This document shows positions 15,758 to 24,154 of a stretch of DNA of 64,000 bases, one piece after another (positions within the stretch are counted from its first letter, which is position 1; each line of letters opens with the position of its first letter). The notes under the pieces were generated by a model. That model had not been told where the DNA came from, did no database searches, and was given only the letters and a program-made list of their open reading frames with translations. The stretch is from NCBI RefSeq assembly GCF_046506625.1, contig NZ_JBKFFP010000003.1, positions 62,001 to 126,000 on the forward strand, written 5' to 3'. The translations under genes were made by a program, and so were the position numbers. The stretch comes from Zhengella sedimenti. Lineage in GTDB: Bacteria; Pseudomonadota; Alphaproteobacteria; Rhizobiales; Rhizobiaceae.

Positions 15758-16587
15758 TGATCAGGCGGCTGGCCATCATCGGGGCGGGCGCGATCACCGG
15801 CGAAATGCTGACCGTGCTCGGGCGCAGCCTGCCGCAAAGGCTGGAAAGCCTGACCGTGCTGGCTCGACCGGGCAAGAGTTCGGCGGTTGAAAAGGCGCTC
15901 GTGCTCCCGGCACAACAGGTGGCGGACGATTTCCGCGTGGTGGAATGCGTGACGGCCCTGATTGCCGCGCGCCCCGACCTTGCCATCGAGGCGGCGGGCC
16001 ATGGCGCCGTCGCCGAGCATGTTCCGGGACTGCTGGAAGCCGGGATCGAAACGGTGATCGTCTCGACCGGCGCGCTGAGCGATCCCGAACTGGCGGCGCG
16101 GCTGGAGTCTGCGGCAAGGGCTGGCGGCACGCGTCTGGAACTGTCGTCCGGCGCGGTGGGCGGCATGGACATTCTCGCCGCGCTCGCCCGCTCGGATATC
16201 CGGTCCGTCACCTACACGTCGCGCAAGCCGCCCAACGCCTGGAAAGGTACAAGGGCGGAGGATGCACTCAACCTTGGCGTGCTGACGCGCGAAGCCGTGT
16301 TCTTCGAGGGCACGGCGCGGCAGGCGGCGGCCGACTATCCGAAAAATGCCAATGTGGCGGCGACCATCGCGCTGGCCGGAGCGGGCTTCGAGCGCACAAC
16401 GGTGCGGATGATCGCCGATCCCGCCGTCAGCGCGAACGTGCATGTGTTCGATGTGGTTTCGGATGCGGCGGAGGTGTCCGTGCGCATTGTCGGCAAACCA
16501 TCGCCGGCCAATCCGAAGACGTCGCTGCCGACGGTCTACAGCCTCGTGCGCGCGGTGATGTACCGCATCAGCCCCATCGTTTCCTGA
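15757..16587 (+). CDS. Aspartate dehydrogenase-family (NadX-like) protein
   Basis: A 276-aa protein: N-terminal NAD-binding GAGAITGEML motif and a C-terminal DUF108-type domain with NVAATIALAGAGFERT and a conserved His in NVHVFDV. Family members interconvert L-aspartate and oxaloacetate or make iminoaspartate. Inside a ring-degradation operon it more likely handles another imine/amine intermediate. ATG at 15757 overlaps the upstream TGA; GTG at 15754 is possible. The role is inferred only. Confidence 0.8.
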   Translation: MIRRLAIIGAGAITGEMLTVLGRSLPQRLESLTVLARPGKSSAVEKALVLPAQQVADDFRVVECVTALIAARPDLAIEAAGHGAVAEHVPGLLEAGIETVIVSTGALSDPELAARLESAARAGGTRLELSSGAVGGMDILAALARSDIRSVTYTSRKPPNAWKGTRAEDALNLGVLTREAVFFEGTARQAAADYPKNANVAATIALAGAGFERTTVRMIADPAVSANVHVFDVVSDAAEVSVRIVGKPSPANPKTSLPTVYSLVRAVMYRISPIVS

Positions 16588-16597
16588 AGGCCTTTCC

Positions 16598-18097
16598 ATG
16601 AGCATCCAGCCCTGCGCCCTGCCTGAAAACCTGCTCTTCATCGCCGGCGAGTGGCGCAAGGGGCGCGGTGCGCCGATCGAATCGCGCTTTTCCGCCGATG
16701 GCAGCCTGAACCGGGTGATCGACGGGGCGTCGCGCGAGGATGGCATCGCGGCCATCGAGGCAGCGGTCAGGGCGCAGGCCGATCCGGCCTGGCGGGCGCT
16801 GAAGCCACATGAGCGGGCGCGCATCTTCCATCGCATCGCCGACGGCATCGAGGCCAGTGCCGGGCGCATTGCCTGGATCCAGAGCCGCGACACAGGCAAG
16901 ACGCTGCGCGAGACGGCGGCGCTGGCGGCTTCGGCCGCCGGCACGTTCCGCTATTTCGGCGCTGTCTGCGAGACCATGGACAGCGAGATGACTGCGCCGC
17001 GCGGCGATGCGCTGACGCTGTCGCTGCACGAGCCGCTCGGCGTCGTGGCCGCCATCACGCCATGGAATTCGCCCATTGCCTCGGACGCGCAGAAGGTGGC
17101 GCCGGCACTAGCGGCAGGCAATGCGGTGATCCTGAAGCCCGCATCGTGGAGCCCGCTGGTGGCGCTGGAACTGGCGCGCATCGTGGAGCAAAGCGGCCTG
17201 CCCAAGGGCCTTTTCTCTGTCCTGCCCGGTTCGGGCGCGGAGATCGGCAACCTGCTTGTCGAACATCCGTCCATCGCCAAGGTGTCGTTTACCGGTGGCA
17301 CGGCGACGGGCCGGCGCATTGCCATGAAGGCGGCGGAAAAACTGATGCCTGTCTCGCTGGAACTGGGTGGCAAGTCGCCGACCATCGTGTTCGGGGACTG
17401 CGACACGGATCTCGCCATTGCCGGCATCCTCTTCGGCATCTTCTCCTCCTCCGGCCAGTCCTGCATCGCCGGGTCGCGGCTGTTCGTGCAGCGGTCGATC
17501 TACGAATCCTTCGTCGCCCGCCTCGTCGAGGCGACGGAGTCACTCGTCACCGGTCATCCCCATGACGAGGCAACGCAGGTTGCGCCGCTCGTCCATCCCG
17601 ATCACCGGGCGAGCGTCGAGGACTTCGTCAAGCGCGCGATTGCCGATGGCGGGACTGTCCTGACCGGCGGCAGGCGGCCCGACGATCCTGCGCTGGCCGA
17701 TGGCGCCTATTACCTGCCGACGATCATTTCAGGGCTTGCCAATGAGGCAGAACTTTGCCGCGAGGAAGTGTTCGGCCCGGTGCTGGCCGTGCTGCCCTTC
17801 GACGACGAGGCTGACGTGATCGCCCAGGGCAACGACAACCAGTACGGGCTGGCCTGTGGCATCTGGACCCGCGATTTCCCGAAGGGCTGGCGGGTGGCGC
17901 GCGCCATCCAGGCCGGCACGGTCTGGATCAATACCTACAAGCAGTTCTCGATCTCGACGCCGTTCGGCGGCGACAAGGAAAGCGGCATGGGGCGCGAGAA
18001 GGGACGAGCCGGCATGCTCGCCTACATGCGGCAGAAATCGCTCTACCAGGATTTGACAGGACAACCGCATCCCTGGGCCCGCTGGCCCAGGATGTGA
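16598..18097 (+). CDS. NAD(P)-dependent aldehyde dehydrogenase
   Basis: A 499-aa ALDH of the betaine-aldehyde/semialdehyde class: TPWNSP cofactor strand, FTGGTATGRR, the catalytic glutamate in LELGGKSP and the nucleophilic cysteine in SSGQSCIAG. It oxidises an aldehyde to the acid, most simply the product of the ThDP enzyme or of extradiol cleavage. It follows the aspartate-dehydrogenase-like gene by ten bases and precedes the second FAD monooxygenase by twelve. Confidence 0.9.
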   Translation: MSIQPCALPENLLFIAGEWRKGRGAPIESRFSADGSLNRVIDGASREDGIAAIEAAVRAQADPAWRALKPHERARIFHRIADGIEASAGRIAWIQSRDTGKTLRETAALAASAAGTFRYFGAVCETMDSEMTAPRGDALTLSLHEPLGVVAAITPWNSPIASDAQKVAPALAAGNAVILKPASWSPLVALELARIVEQSGLPKGLFSVLPGSGAEIGNLLVEHPSIAKVSFTGGTATGRRIAMKAAEKLMPVSLELGGKSPTIVFGDCDTDLAIAGILFGIFSSSGQSCIAGSRLFVQRSIYESFVARLVEATESLVTGHPHDEATQVAPLVHPDHRASVEDFVKRAIADGGTVLTGGRRPDDPALADGAYYLPTIISGLANEAELCREEVFGPVLAVLPFDDEADVIAQGNDNQYGLACGIWTRDFPKGWRVARAIQAGTVWINTYKQFSISTPFGGDKESGMGREKGRAGMLAYMRQKSLYQDLTGQPHPWARWPRM

Positions 18098-18109
18098 GGA
18101 GGAGAAGGC

Positions 18110-19240
18110 ATGGACAAGAAGCTATCCATCGGCATTGTCGGTGCGGGCATGGGCGGGCTCACCGCCGCCATCGCACTCATCGGCATGGGCCATGACGTAA
18201 CGATTTTCGAGCAGGCGCGCGAATTCGGCCGTGTCGGCGCGGACATCAACCTGACACCCAATGCGGTGCATGTGCTCGACCGCATCGGCATCGGCGAGCG
18301 GTTGCGCGCCACGGCGGCGCGGCCCACGCACCGCATCAGCCGCATGTGGGACACGGGCGAGGAGACATCCCGCCTGGAAATGAGCGACACGGCTGAAGAG
18401 AAATACGGCGCGCCGCAACTGACCATCCACCGCGCCGACCTGCTCAGCGCGCTGGAAGAGAAGATCGATCCGGCACGTTTCCGCATGGGCTGGAAGGCCA
18501 CGGCGGTGGAGGAGACCGCTGACGCGGTATCCGTGACCTTCGCCAATGGCGAGACGGTTTCCTTCGATGTGGTCATCGGGGCCGACGGCATCCATTCGGC
18601 CGTGCGCGGCGCGGTGTTCGGGCCGGAAAATCCGCAATTCACCGGGCTTGTCTCGTGGCGGGCGACCTTCCCGCGCGAAAAAGCCGCCGACCTGCCCAAT
18701 CTCGACGCCTTCACCAAGTGGTGGGGACCGGAGCCCAGCCGGCAGATCGTCACCTTTCCGCTGACGGCGGGGCGGGAAATCTTCGTCTTTGCCACCACGC
18801 CGCAGGATGACTGGCGCGAGGAAAGCTGGACGACACCGGGCGACATTGCCGAATTGCGCGCCGCCTATGCCGACTTCAACCCGGAGGCCCGGCGGCTGCT
18901 CGATGCCTGCGACAGCGTCACGAAATCCGCCCTGCACGTCCGCGATCCGCTGCCGCGATGGTCAACGGGCCGTGTGACATTGCTGGGCGATGCCGCCCAT
19001 CCCATGACGCCCTTCATGGCGCAGGGCGCCTGCCAGGCCATCGAGGACGCCATCGTACTTGCACGGGCGCTGGAGCGGGCGGATGGCGCTGGCGTTCCGA
19101 ATGCGCTCAAACGCTACGAGGCGGCGCGCAAGGAGCGCACGGCAAAGATTCAGATCGCTTCGCGCGGCAATGAATGGCTCAAGAAAGGCGGCAATGCCGA
19201 CTGGGTCTATGGCTATGACGCCTGGCAGGTGGCCGTCTGA
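18110..19240 (+). CDS. FAD-dependent monooxygenase (salicylate/3-hydroxybenzoate hydroxylase-like)
   Basis: A 376-aa class A flavin monooxygenase with GAGMGGLTAAIALIGMGHDV, IGADGIHSAVRG and GDAAHPMTPFMAQGA motifs. It differs from the enzyme at 8133. It is last in the 14-gene run and lies under 2 kb before gentisate dioxygenase, so a hydroxylase that makes gentisate (3-hydroxybenzoate 6-hydroxylase or salicylate 5-hydroxylase-like) is one reading; a step of the upstream cluster is the other. Confidence 0.88.
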   Translation: MDKKLSIGIVGAGMGGLTAAIALIGMGHDVTIFEQAREFGRVGADINLTPNAVHVLDRIGIGERLRATAARPTHRISRMWDTGEETSRLEMSDTAEEKYGAPQLTIHRADLLSALEEKIDPARFRMGWKATAVEETADAVSVTFANGETVSFDVVIGADGIHSAVRGAVFGPENPQFTGLVSWRATFPREKAADLPNLDAFTKWWGPEPSRQIVTFPLTAGREIFVFATTPQDDWREESWTTPGDIAELRAAYADFNPEARRLLDACDSVTKSALHVRDPLPRWSTGRVTLLGDAAHPMTPFMAQGACQAIEDAIVLARALERADGAGVPNALKRYEAARKERTAKIQIASRGNEWLKKGGNADWVYGYDAWQVAV

Positions 19241-19251
19241 GACCCGGCACA

Positions 19252-19274
19252 GGGGGCGGCGCCTGCCGTCCCCC
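19252..19274 (+). terminator. Stem-loop after the 14-gene operon
   Basis: GGGGGCGGC pairs with GCCG(T)CCCCC around a 4-base loop, with one bulged T, eleven bases after the monooxygenase stop. It is followed by a pyrimidine-rich but not T-rich stretch. A reasonable end for the operon before the separately expressed rirA. Confidence 0.45.
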
Positions 19275-19416
19275 CCTCGCTCCATCTCCATCTCCCGGTC
19301 GCGATGGGGAGCAAGGCCGGAAAGGCCCGCTTGAAAGGCTTGAAACCCGAGTCAAATCATCTAGTTTGGGAGCGTTCCAATCGGAGCGCCACGAATGGCG
19401 TTCGCCGGAGATGCCC

Positions 19417-19860
19417 ATGCGCCTGACCCGCCAGACCAATTACGCGATCCGCATGATGATGTATTGCGCGGCCAATCCGGCGGAACTGAGCCGGGTCCCC
19501 GAGATCGCCAGGGCCTACGGCGTTTCGGAGCTTTTCCTGTTCAAGATCCTGCATCCGCTGGTGGATGCCGGCCTGATGGCGACGGTGCGCGGGCGCAATG
19601 GCGGCGTGAAGCTGGCCAAGGCGGCAGAAGAGATCACGCTGTTCGACGTGGTGCGTGTCACGGAGGAGAATTTCGTGATGGCCGAATGCTTCGAGAACGA
19701 GGCCGCCGACTGCCCGCTGATCGATGCCTGTGCGCTGAATGCGGCGCTGCGCAAGGCGCTGAATGCCTTCTTCGAGGTGCTGGCGGCGCACACGGTCGCC
19801 GATCTCGTGCGCAACAAGCCGCATGTCAAAGCGTTGCTGGGGCTGGAACCGGCTGCCTGA
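19417..19860 (+). CDS. rirA: Rrf2-family iron-responsive regulator RirA
   Basis: A 147-aa regulator with a winged helix starting MRLTRQTNYAIRMMMYCA, typical of RirA. The iron-sulfur ligand cysteines fall at 91, 99 and 105 (C-x7-C-x5-C), the RirA spacing rather than that of NsrR or IscR. RirA is the global repressor of iron uptake in rhizobia and relatives under iron-replete conditions. Start chosen at the second ATG, since GGAG is correctly spaced for it. It has its own upstream gap and is probably not part of the catabolic operon. Confidence 0.88.
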   Translation: MRLTRQTNYAIRMMMYCAANPAELSRVPEIARAYGVSELFLFKILHPLVDAGLMATVRGRNGGVKLAKAAEEITLFDVVRVTEENFVMAECFENEAADCPLIDACALNAALRKALNAFFEVLAAHTVADLVRNKPHVKALLGLEPAA

Positions 19861-19961
19861 GGGCGCGGCGGCATCGCCGAAAGGCTGGACAAGCACACGC
19901 ATTCCCCTGATACGATGACGGTCGAGGAACAGCGGGCAACGATGCGCTGCTCCTGCGTTGC

Positions 19962-20993
19962 ATGGCCCAACCAGAGGCTGGGGGACCGGACGTGACAATG
20001 CCCTTTCCCGTGATCGCGGGCGATATCGGCGGCACGAATTCGCGCTTCCGCGTGATCGGGCCGGACGGCCAGGCCGTCGGCGAGACGGTGGAAATGAAGA
20101 ACGCCGAATATCCTTCCGTCATCGAGGCGTTGAAGGCAGGCTATCCGGCCGACATCATCCGGGCAGCGCAGACACTCGTGATCGCGGTGGCCTGCCCGGT
20201 GGACGATCCGCCCTTTCACCTGACGAATTCGCCCTGGGTCATCGATCCGGCCGCCATCCGCGCGGCCCTGGGCCTTGTGCAGGTGCGCGTGATGAACGAT
20301 TTCCTGGCCCAGGGGCTGGCCTGTGCCAGCCTGCCGCTCGGCTTGATGCAACAGATCGGCGGGCATGCGCGCGAGGAGGAAGCGCCGCGCGTGGTCATCG
20401 GTCCGGGGACCGGCCTCGGCGTGGCGCAGGTGGTCCGTGCTTGCGGCAAGTGGGTGGTGATACCGGGCGAGGGCGGGCACCTGGACCTCGGGCCGCGCAC
20501 GGCGCGGGAATTCGCGCTCTGGCCGCATCTGGACATGCGCGGCTGCCGGCTGGAAGTGGAAATGGCGGTCTCGGGCCAGGGGCTGGAAAACCTGCATCGC
20601 GGATTGAGGCGGCTGGAAGGCCGGGCCGACAGCGAAGAACCCGTTTCCGCCGCCGCGATCACGGCGCTCGCCCATGACGGCGACGCGCTGGCCGTGGAGG
20701 CGGTGACACTGTTCACGACCATTCTTGCCCGCTTTTCCGGCGACCTGGCGCTGCTGACGCTGGCGCGCGGCGGCGTCTACCTGGCCGGCGGCATGACCGC
20801 ACACCTGATCGACCTGGTGCGCGGGCCGGCCTTCCGCGCGGCCTTCGAGGACAAGCCCCCCTTCTCCTCGATCATGGCGGAGATCCCGATGTACCTCATG
20901 CCCGGCGGTACGCCGGCGCTGGACGGGATTTCCGCCTATGCGGCCAACCCGCATGCCTTCGAGGTGGAAAGCGCCATCCACGTGACCCGATGA
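19962..20993 (+). CDS. glk: Glucokinase
   Basis: A protein of up to 343 aa of the bacterial Glk family (not ROK). It has the N-terminal phosphate loop GDIGGTNSRF, ITNSPWVI-like substrate loop (LTNSPWVI), the catalytic Asp in VMNDF, GPGTGLG, and the EGGH motif. It phosphorylates glucose with ATP in the cytoplasm. The start is uncertain: ATG 19962, GTG 19992 and ATG 19998 are in frame, and the last two put the GDIGGTN motif nearer the usual distance from the N-terminus. Confidence 0.88.
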   Translation: MAQPEAGGPDVTMPFPVIAGDIGGTNSRFRVIGPDGQAVGETVEMKNAEYPSVIEALKAGYPADIIRAAQTLVIAVACPVDDPPFHLTNSPWVIDPAAIRAALGLVQVRVMNDFLAQGLACASLPLGLMQQIGGHAREEEAPRVVIGPGTGLGVAQVVRACGKWVVIPGEGGHLDLGPRTAREFALWPHLDMRGCRLEVEMAVSGQGLENLHRGLRRLEGRADSEEPVSAAAITALAHDGDALAVEAVTLFTTILARFSGDLALLTLARGGVYLAGGMTAHLIDLVRGPAFRAAFEDKPPFSSIMAEIPMYLMPGGTPALDGISAYAANPHAFEVESAIHVTR

Positions 20994-21013
20994 GCGCGGT
21001 GGCGGGCGCGGAC

Positions 21014-21042
21014 TTGACGCATTGCGCAAAACAGTAAGTATG
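21014..21042 (+). promoter_or_regulatory. Candidate sigma-70 promoter for gentisate operon
   Basis: TTGACG at 21014 and AAGTAT or AGTATG at about 21036-21042, spaced 16-17 bases, lie 55-80 bases before the gentisate dioxygenase ATG. The spacer contains a perfect 8-bp palindrome TTGCGCAA (21022-21029), a possible operator core. Pattern match only. Confidence 0.45.
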
Positions 21043-21096
21043 CGACCTATTTCCAGGGGCGGCCTTGCGGCACCCTGACCCAAGGGAGGACGCGTC

Positions 21097-22134
21097 ATGA
21101 GCCAGCAACTCGGCACGCTGGAGGAACTGCCCCAGGACTACCGCGACGACATGGCGGCTGCCGGCGTGGCCCCGCTCTGGCCGATGATGCGCAACGTGCT
21201 TCCGCACGGCCAGCCCAACGCGGTGACGCGGCCGGGCTACTGGAACTATGACAGGCTGCGTCCGCTGCTGCTGCGCGCCGGGGAGCTGACGCCTGTGGAA
21301 AAGGCGGAGCGGCGGGTGCTGGTCCTCTCCGATCCCGGCCGCGGCGTTGGCGCGATGCAGGCCACGGCCTCGATCTATCTCGGCATGCAACTGCTGCTGC
21401 CGGGCGAGACCGCGCCGGCGCACGTGCACACGCCGAGCGCCGTGCGCGTGGTGGTGGAAGGCAGGGGCGGCTACACGGTCGTCGACGGCGAGAAGCTGCC
21501 GATGGAGGAGGGCGACCTGGTCCTGACGCCCGGTGGCGAGTGGCACGATCACGGCCACGAGGGCAGCGAGCCGGTGGTCTGGCTGGATGCGCTGGACCTG
21601 CCGCTGTTCCATTACCTCGAAGGCTCATACGCCACGGAAGGGCCGTTGCAGGCGCAGCGCAACCGGCCGGACGCAAGCCAGGTGGAGTATCTCGCGTCGG
21701 GCCTTGCGCCATCGCGCAGGCCGGGCGCCGGCACGCGGCGCTATCCCATGATGCGCTATCCGTGGACGCGCACCGAGGCGGCGCTGCGGCAGATGGCCGT
21801 CCATGGCGGCGACGCGATTGCCGAACTGGATTTCGTGAACCCCGAGACCGGCGCGGACGTGCTGCCGACCATGGGCTTCACCGCCATGATGATCCCGGCG
21901 GGCGGGCGCGACGCGCCGCCGCTGCGCTCGTCCTCCTGTGCCTTTCACGTCGTCAAGGGTCGCGGCCGGACCGTCATCAATGGCGAAACGCTGGACTGGG
22001 GCCCGAAGGACACCTTCACGGCGCCGGTCTTTGCCGGGATCACCCATGAAGCGGCGGAGGAGTCCTTCCTCATCCGGGTCCACGACCGTCCGCTGCAGGA
22101 AAAGCTGGGCTATTACGAGGAACGTGCACGGTGA
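21097..22134 (+). CDS. Gentisate 1,2-dioxygenase
   Basis: A 345-aa bicupin of normal gentisate-dioxygenase length. The first cupin has the iron-binding histidines in APAHVHTPSAVRVVVEG and a GGEWHDHGHEG second motif; the second cupin (about 230-340) includes ITHEAAEESF. It opens the ring of 2,5-dihydroxybenzoate to maleylpyruvate using Fe(II) and O2. It overlaps the hydrolase gene by four bases. A related 1-hydroxy-2-naphthoate or salicylate 1,2-dioxygenase cannot be excluded by eye. Confidence 0.87.
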   Translation: MSQQLGTLEELPQDYRDDMAAAGVAPLWPMMRNVLPHGQPNAVTRPGYWNYDRLRPLLLRAGELTPVEKAERRVLVLSDPGRGVGAMQATASIYLGMQLLLPGETAPAHVHTPSAVRVVVEGRGGYTVVDGEKLPMEEGDLVLTPGGEWHDHGHEGSEPVVWLDALDLPLFHYLEGSYATEGPLQAQRNRPDASQVEYLASGLAPSRRPGAGTRRYPMMRYPWTRTEAALRQMAVHGGDAIAELDFVNPETGADVLPTMGFTAMMIPAGGRDAPPLRSSSCAFHVVKGRGRTVINGETLDWGPKDTFTAPVFAGITHEAAEESFLIRVHDRPLQEKLGYYEERAR

Positions 22135-22838
22135 GCGCAGACGCATCCCTTCTCTTCGAGGTTCCTTCCAGTCCGGTGGTGCCGGTCAAGGGCGAGACGG
22201 CCGGTTATCCGGTCCACCGCATCTTCTGCGTGGGGCGCAACTATGCCGCCCATGCCGCGGAAATGGGGGTGGAAGTGGACCGCGAGGCGCCGTTCTATTT
22301 CACCAAGTCGCCCAGTGCGCTCGTGCTCAGCGGGGCCACGATCCCCTATCCTCCGGGAACGGAGAATTTCCACTACGAGATGGAGTTCGTGGTGGCGCTG
22401 GGCGCGCCCGTGTTCAGGGTCTCTCGCGAGGCGGCGGCGAAGGCCGTTTACGGCTATGCCTGCGGCCTGGACATGACACGCCGCGACCTGCAACTGGCCG
22501 CGCGGGCCAAGCAGCGGCCGTGGGACCTGGGCAAGGACGTCGAGCAATCCGCCGTCATTGCCGAGATCACCAGGGCGGATGATTTCGGCACTGTCGGCGC
22601 CCAGGCCATCCGGCTGTCGGTCGATGGCGCCGTCAGGCAGGATGCAACGCTCGATGACCTGATCTGGAGCGTCGACGAACTGGTCTCGCACCTCTCGCAC
22701 TATTACCACCTGCGTCCGGGCGACCTGATCTACACGGGCACGCCGGCGGGCGTCGGGCCGGTGGAACCCGGACAGACCATCCTCGGGACGATTGACGGGC
22801 TGGCGCCGGTGGAACTGGCGATCGGCCAGCCGGAGTAG
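22131..22838 (+). CDS. Fumarylacetoacetate hydrolase-family protein, probable fumarylpyruvate hydrolase
   Basis: A 235-aa FAH-fold hydrolase. FCVGRNYAAHA starts the domain; NFHYEMEFVVALG supplies the two metal-ligand glutamates and YACGLDMTRRDLQ the aspartate. It cleaves fumarylpyruvate (or maleylpyruvate) to pyruvate plus fumarate (or malate). It is translationally coupled to gentisate dioxygenase. No glutathione-dependent maleylpyruvate isomerase gene lies alongside. Confidence 0.87.
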   Translation: MSADASLLFEVPSSPVVPVKGETAGYPVHRIFCVGRNYAAHAAEMGVEVDREAPFYFTKSPSALVLSGATIPYPPGTENFHYEMEFVVALGAPVFRVSREAAAKAVYGYACGLDMTRRDLQLAARAKQRPWDLGKDVEQSAVIAEITRADDFGTVGAQAIRLSVDGAVRQDATLDDLIWSVDELVSHLSHYYHLRPGDLIYTGTPAGVGPVEPGQTILGTIDGLAPVELAIGQPE

Positions 22839-22988
22839 TCTGACCGACAAGCAGAACGGCTTGAATTCGCGCGGGAGTTGCCGTTGCGTCCGGTCCGGAA
22901 ATTTGACCAGAGGGTTGACGTTTGCGCCTCCCCCATGCCCAATTGAACACCGGTATTACATCCAACGTTCAAGAATGGGAGAAGCAGC

Positions 22989-23957
22989 ATGATGAAAACC
23001 GTAGCTGGCGCCGTGATCGTGGCAAGCGGCATGACCCTGTCGGCATCGGCATTCGCCGCCGACCAGCAATTCATTTCCATCGGCACGGGTGGCGTCACGG
23101 GCGTCTATTATCCCACCGGCGGCGCGATCTGCCGTCTGGTCAACAAGAACCGCAAGGAACACGGCATCCGCTGCTCGGTCGAATCGACCGGCGGTTCGGT
23201 CTACAACATCAATACCGTGCGCGCGGGCGAACTGGAATTCGGCGTGGCCCAGTCCGACTGGCAGTATCATGCCTACAACGGCACCTCGAAGTTCGAGGAC
23301 CAGGGCGCATGGGAAGGTGAGCGGGCGGTGTTCTCGGTTCACCCGGAGCCGTTCACGCTGATCGTCCGCGAAGGCTCGGGCATCGCCAAGTTCGAGGACC
23401 TCAAGGGCAAGAAGGTCAATGTCGGCAACCCGGGTTCGGGCCAGCGCGCGACGATGGAAGTCGTCATGGACGCCTTTGGCATCACGATGGACGACTTCGC
23501 GCTTGCGGCCGAACTGAAGGGCTCGGAAATGGCCCAGGCGCTTTGCGACGGCAAGATCGACGCCATGATCTACACCATCGGCCATCCGGCGGCCGCCATC
23601 ACCGAGGCTGCCACGACCTGCGACGTCAACCTCGTGTCGGTGGAAGGCGATCCGATCACCAAGCTGGTCGAGGAGAACCCCTACTACCGGACCGCGACCA
23701 TTCCGGGCGGCACCTACAAGGGCACGGATGAGGACGTGACGACGTTCGGCGTCGGCGCGACCTTCATCACCTCGGCGGACGTGTCCGAAGAGGTCGTCTA
23801 CACTGTGGTCAAGGCGGTGTTCGACAATTTCGACGACTTCAAGAAACTGCACCCGGCCTTCTCCAACCTGAAGGAGGAGGAGATGATCAAGGACGGCCTC
23901 TCCGCGCCGCTGCATGACGGCGCCGTCAAGTACTACAAGGAGCGCGGCTGGATGTGA
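22989..23957 (+). CDS. TAXI-family TRAP transporter solute-binding protein
   Basis: A 322-aa periplasmic protein with a Sec signal (cleavage after ASAFA near residue 24). The mature N-terminus FISIGTGGVTGVYYPTGGAICRLVN is diagnostic of the TAXI family, and GSGQRATMEVVMDAFG follows in the hinge region. TAXI proteins feed fused TRAP permeases; known or suspected ligands are mostly carboxylic acids such as glutamate. Start ATG 22989, with a second ATG three bases later. A strong hairpin follows the gene. Confidence 0.9.
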   Translation: MMKTVAGAVIVASGMTLSASAFAADQQFISIGTGGVTGVYYPTGGAICRLVNKNRKEHGIRCSVESTGGSVYNINTVRAGELEFGVAQSDWQYHAYNGTSKFEDQGAWEGERAVFSVHPEPFTLIVREGSGIAKFEDLKGKKVNVGNPGSGQRATMEVVMDAFGITMDDFALAAELKGSEMAQALCDGKIDAMIYTIGHPAAAITEAATTCDVNLVSVEGDPITKLVEENPYYRTATIPGGTYKGTDEDVTTFGVGATFITSADVSEEVVYTVVKAVFDNFDDFKKLHPAFSNLKEEEMIKDGLSAPLHDGAVKYYKERGWM

Positions 23958-24018
23958 TCCATCCGGCGCGACCGGGTTGAACGCCCGCGTCCGGCATGAC
24001 GGGCGGGGCAAGACCTTC

Positions 24019-24055
24019 TCGGGCCGGGTGGCGCTGCCGCCCGGCCCGAACTGTT
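24019..24055 (+). terminator. Intrinsic terminator/attenuator between TAXI gene and permease
   Basis: A 13-bp stem (TCGGGCCGGGTGG with its complement, one G-T wobble) around a 5-base loop, ending at 24049 and followed closely by TTTT. It sits between binding-protein and permease genes of the same transporter, so partial read-through would give excess binding protein. Confidence 0.65.
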
Positions 24056-24154
24056 TTCGCGGCCGCCTTGCGGGGCGTGGCCCGAAGGCCCGCGGGACAG
24101 GCGGGCGCCGCCTGACAGGGCGGCAGGACGAGGGGACAGGAGAGGGATGAGGCC

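Noticed and set aside
19340..19370. An iron-responsive operator (TGA-N9-TCA) upstream of rirA
   Set aside because: TGA and TCA elements occur but with 8- or 13-base spacing, so the match fails.
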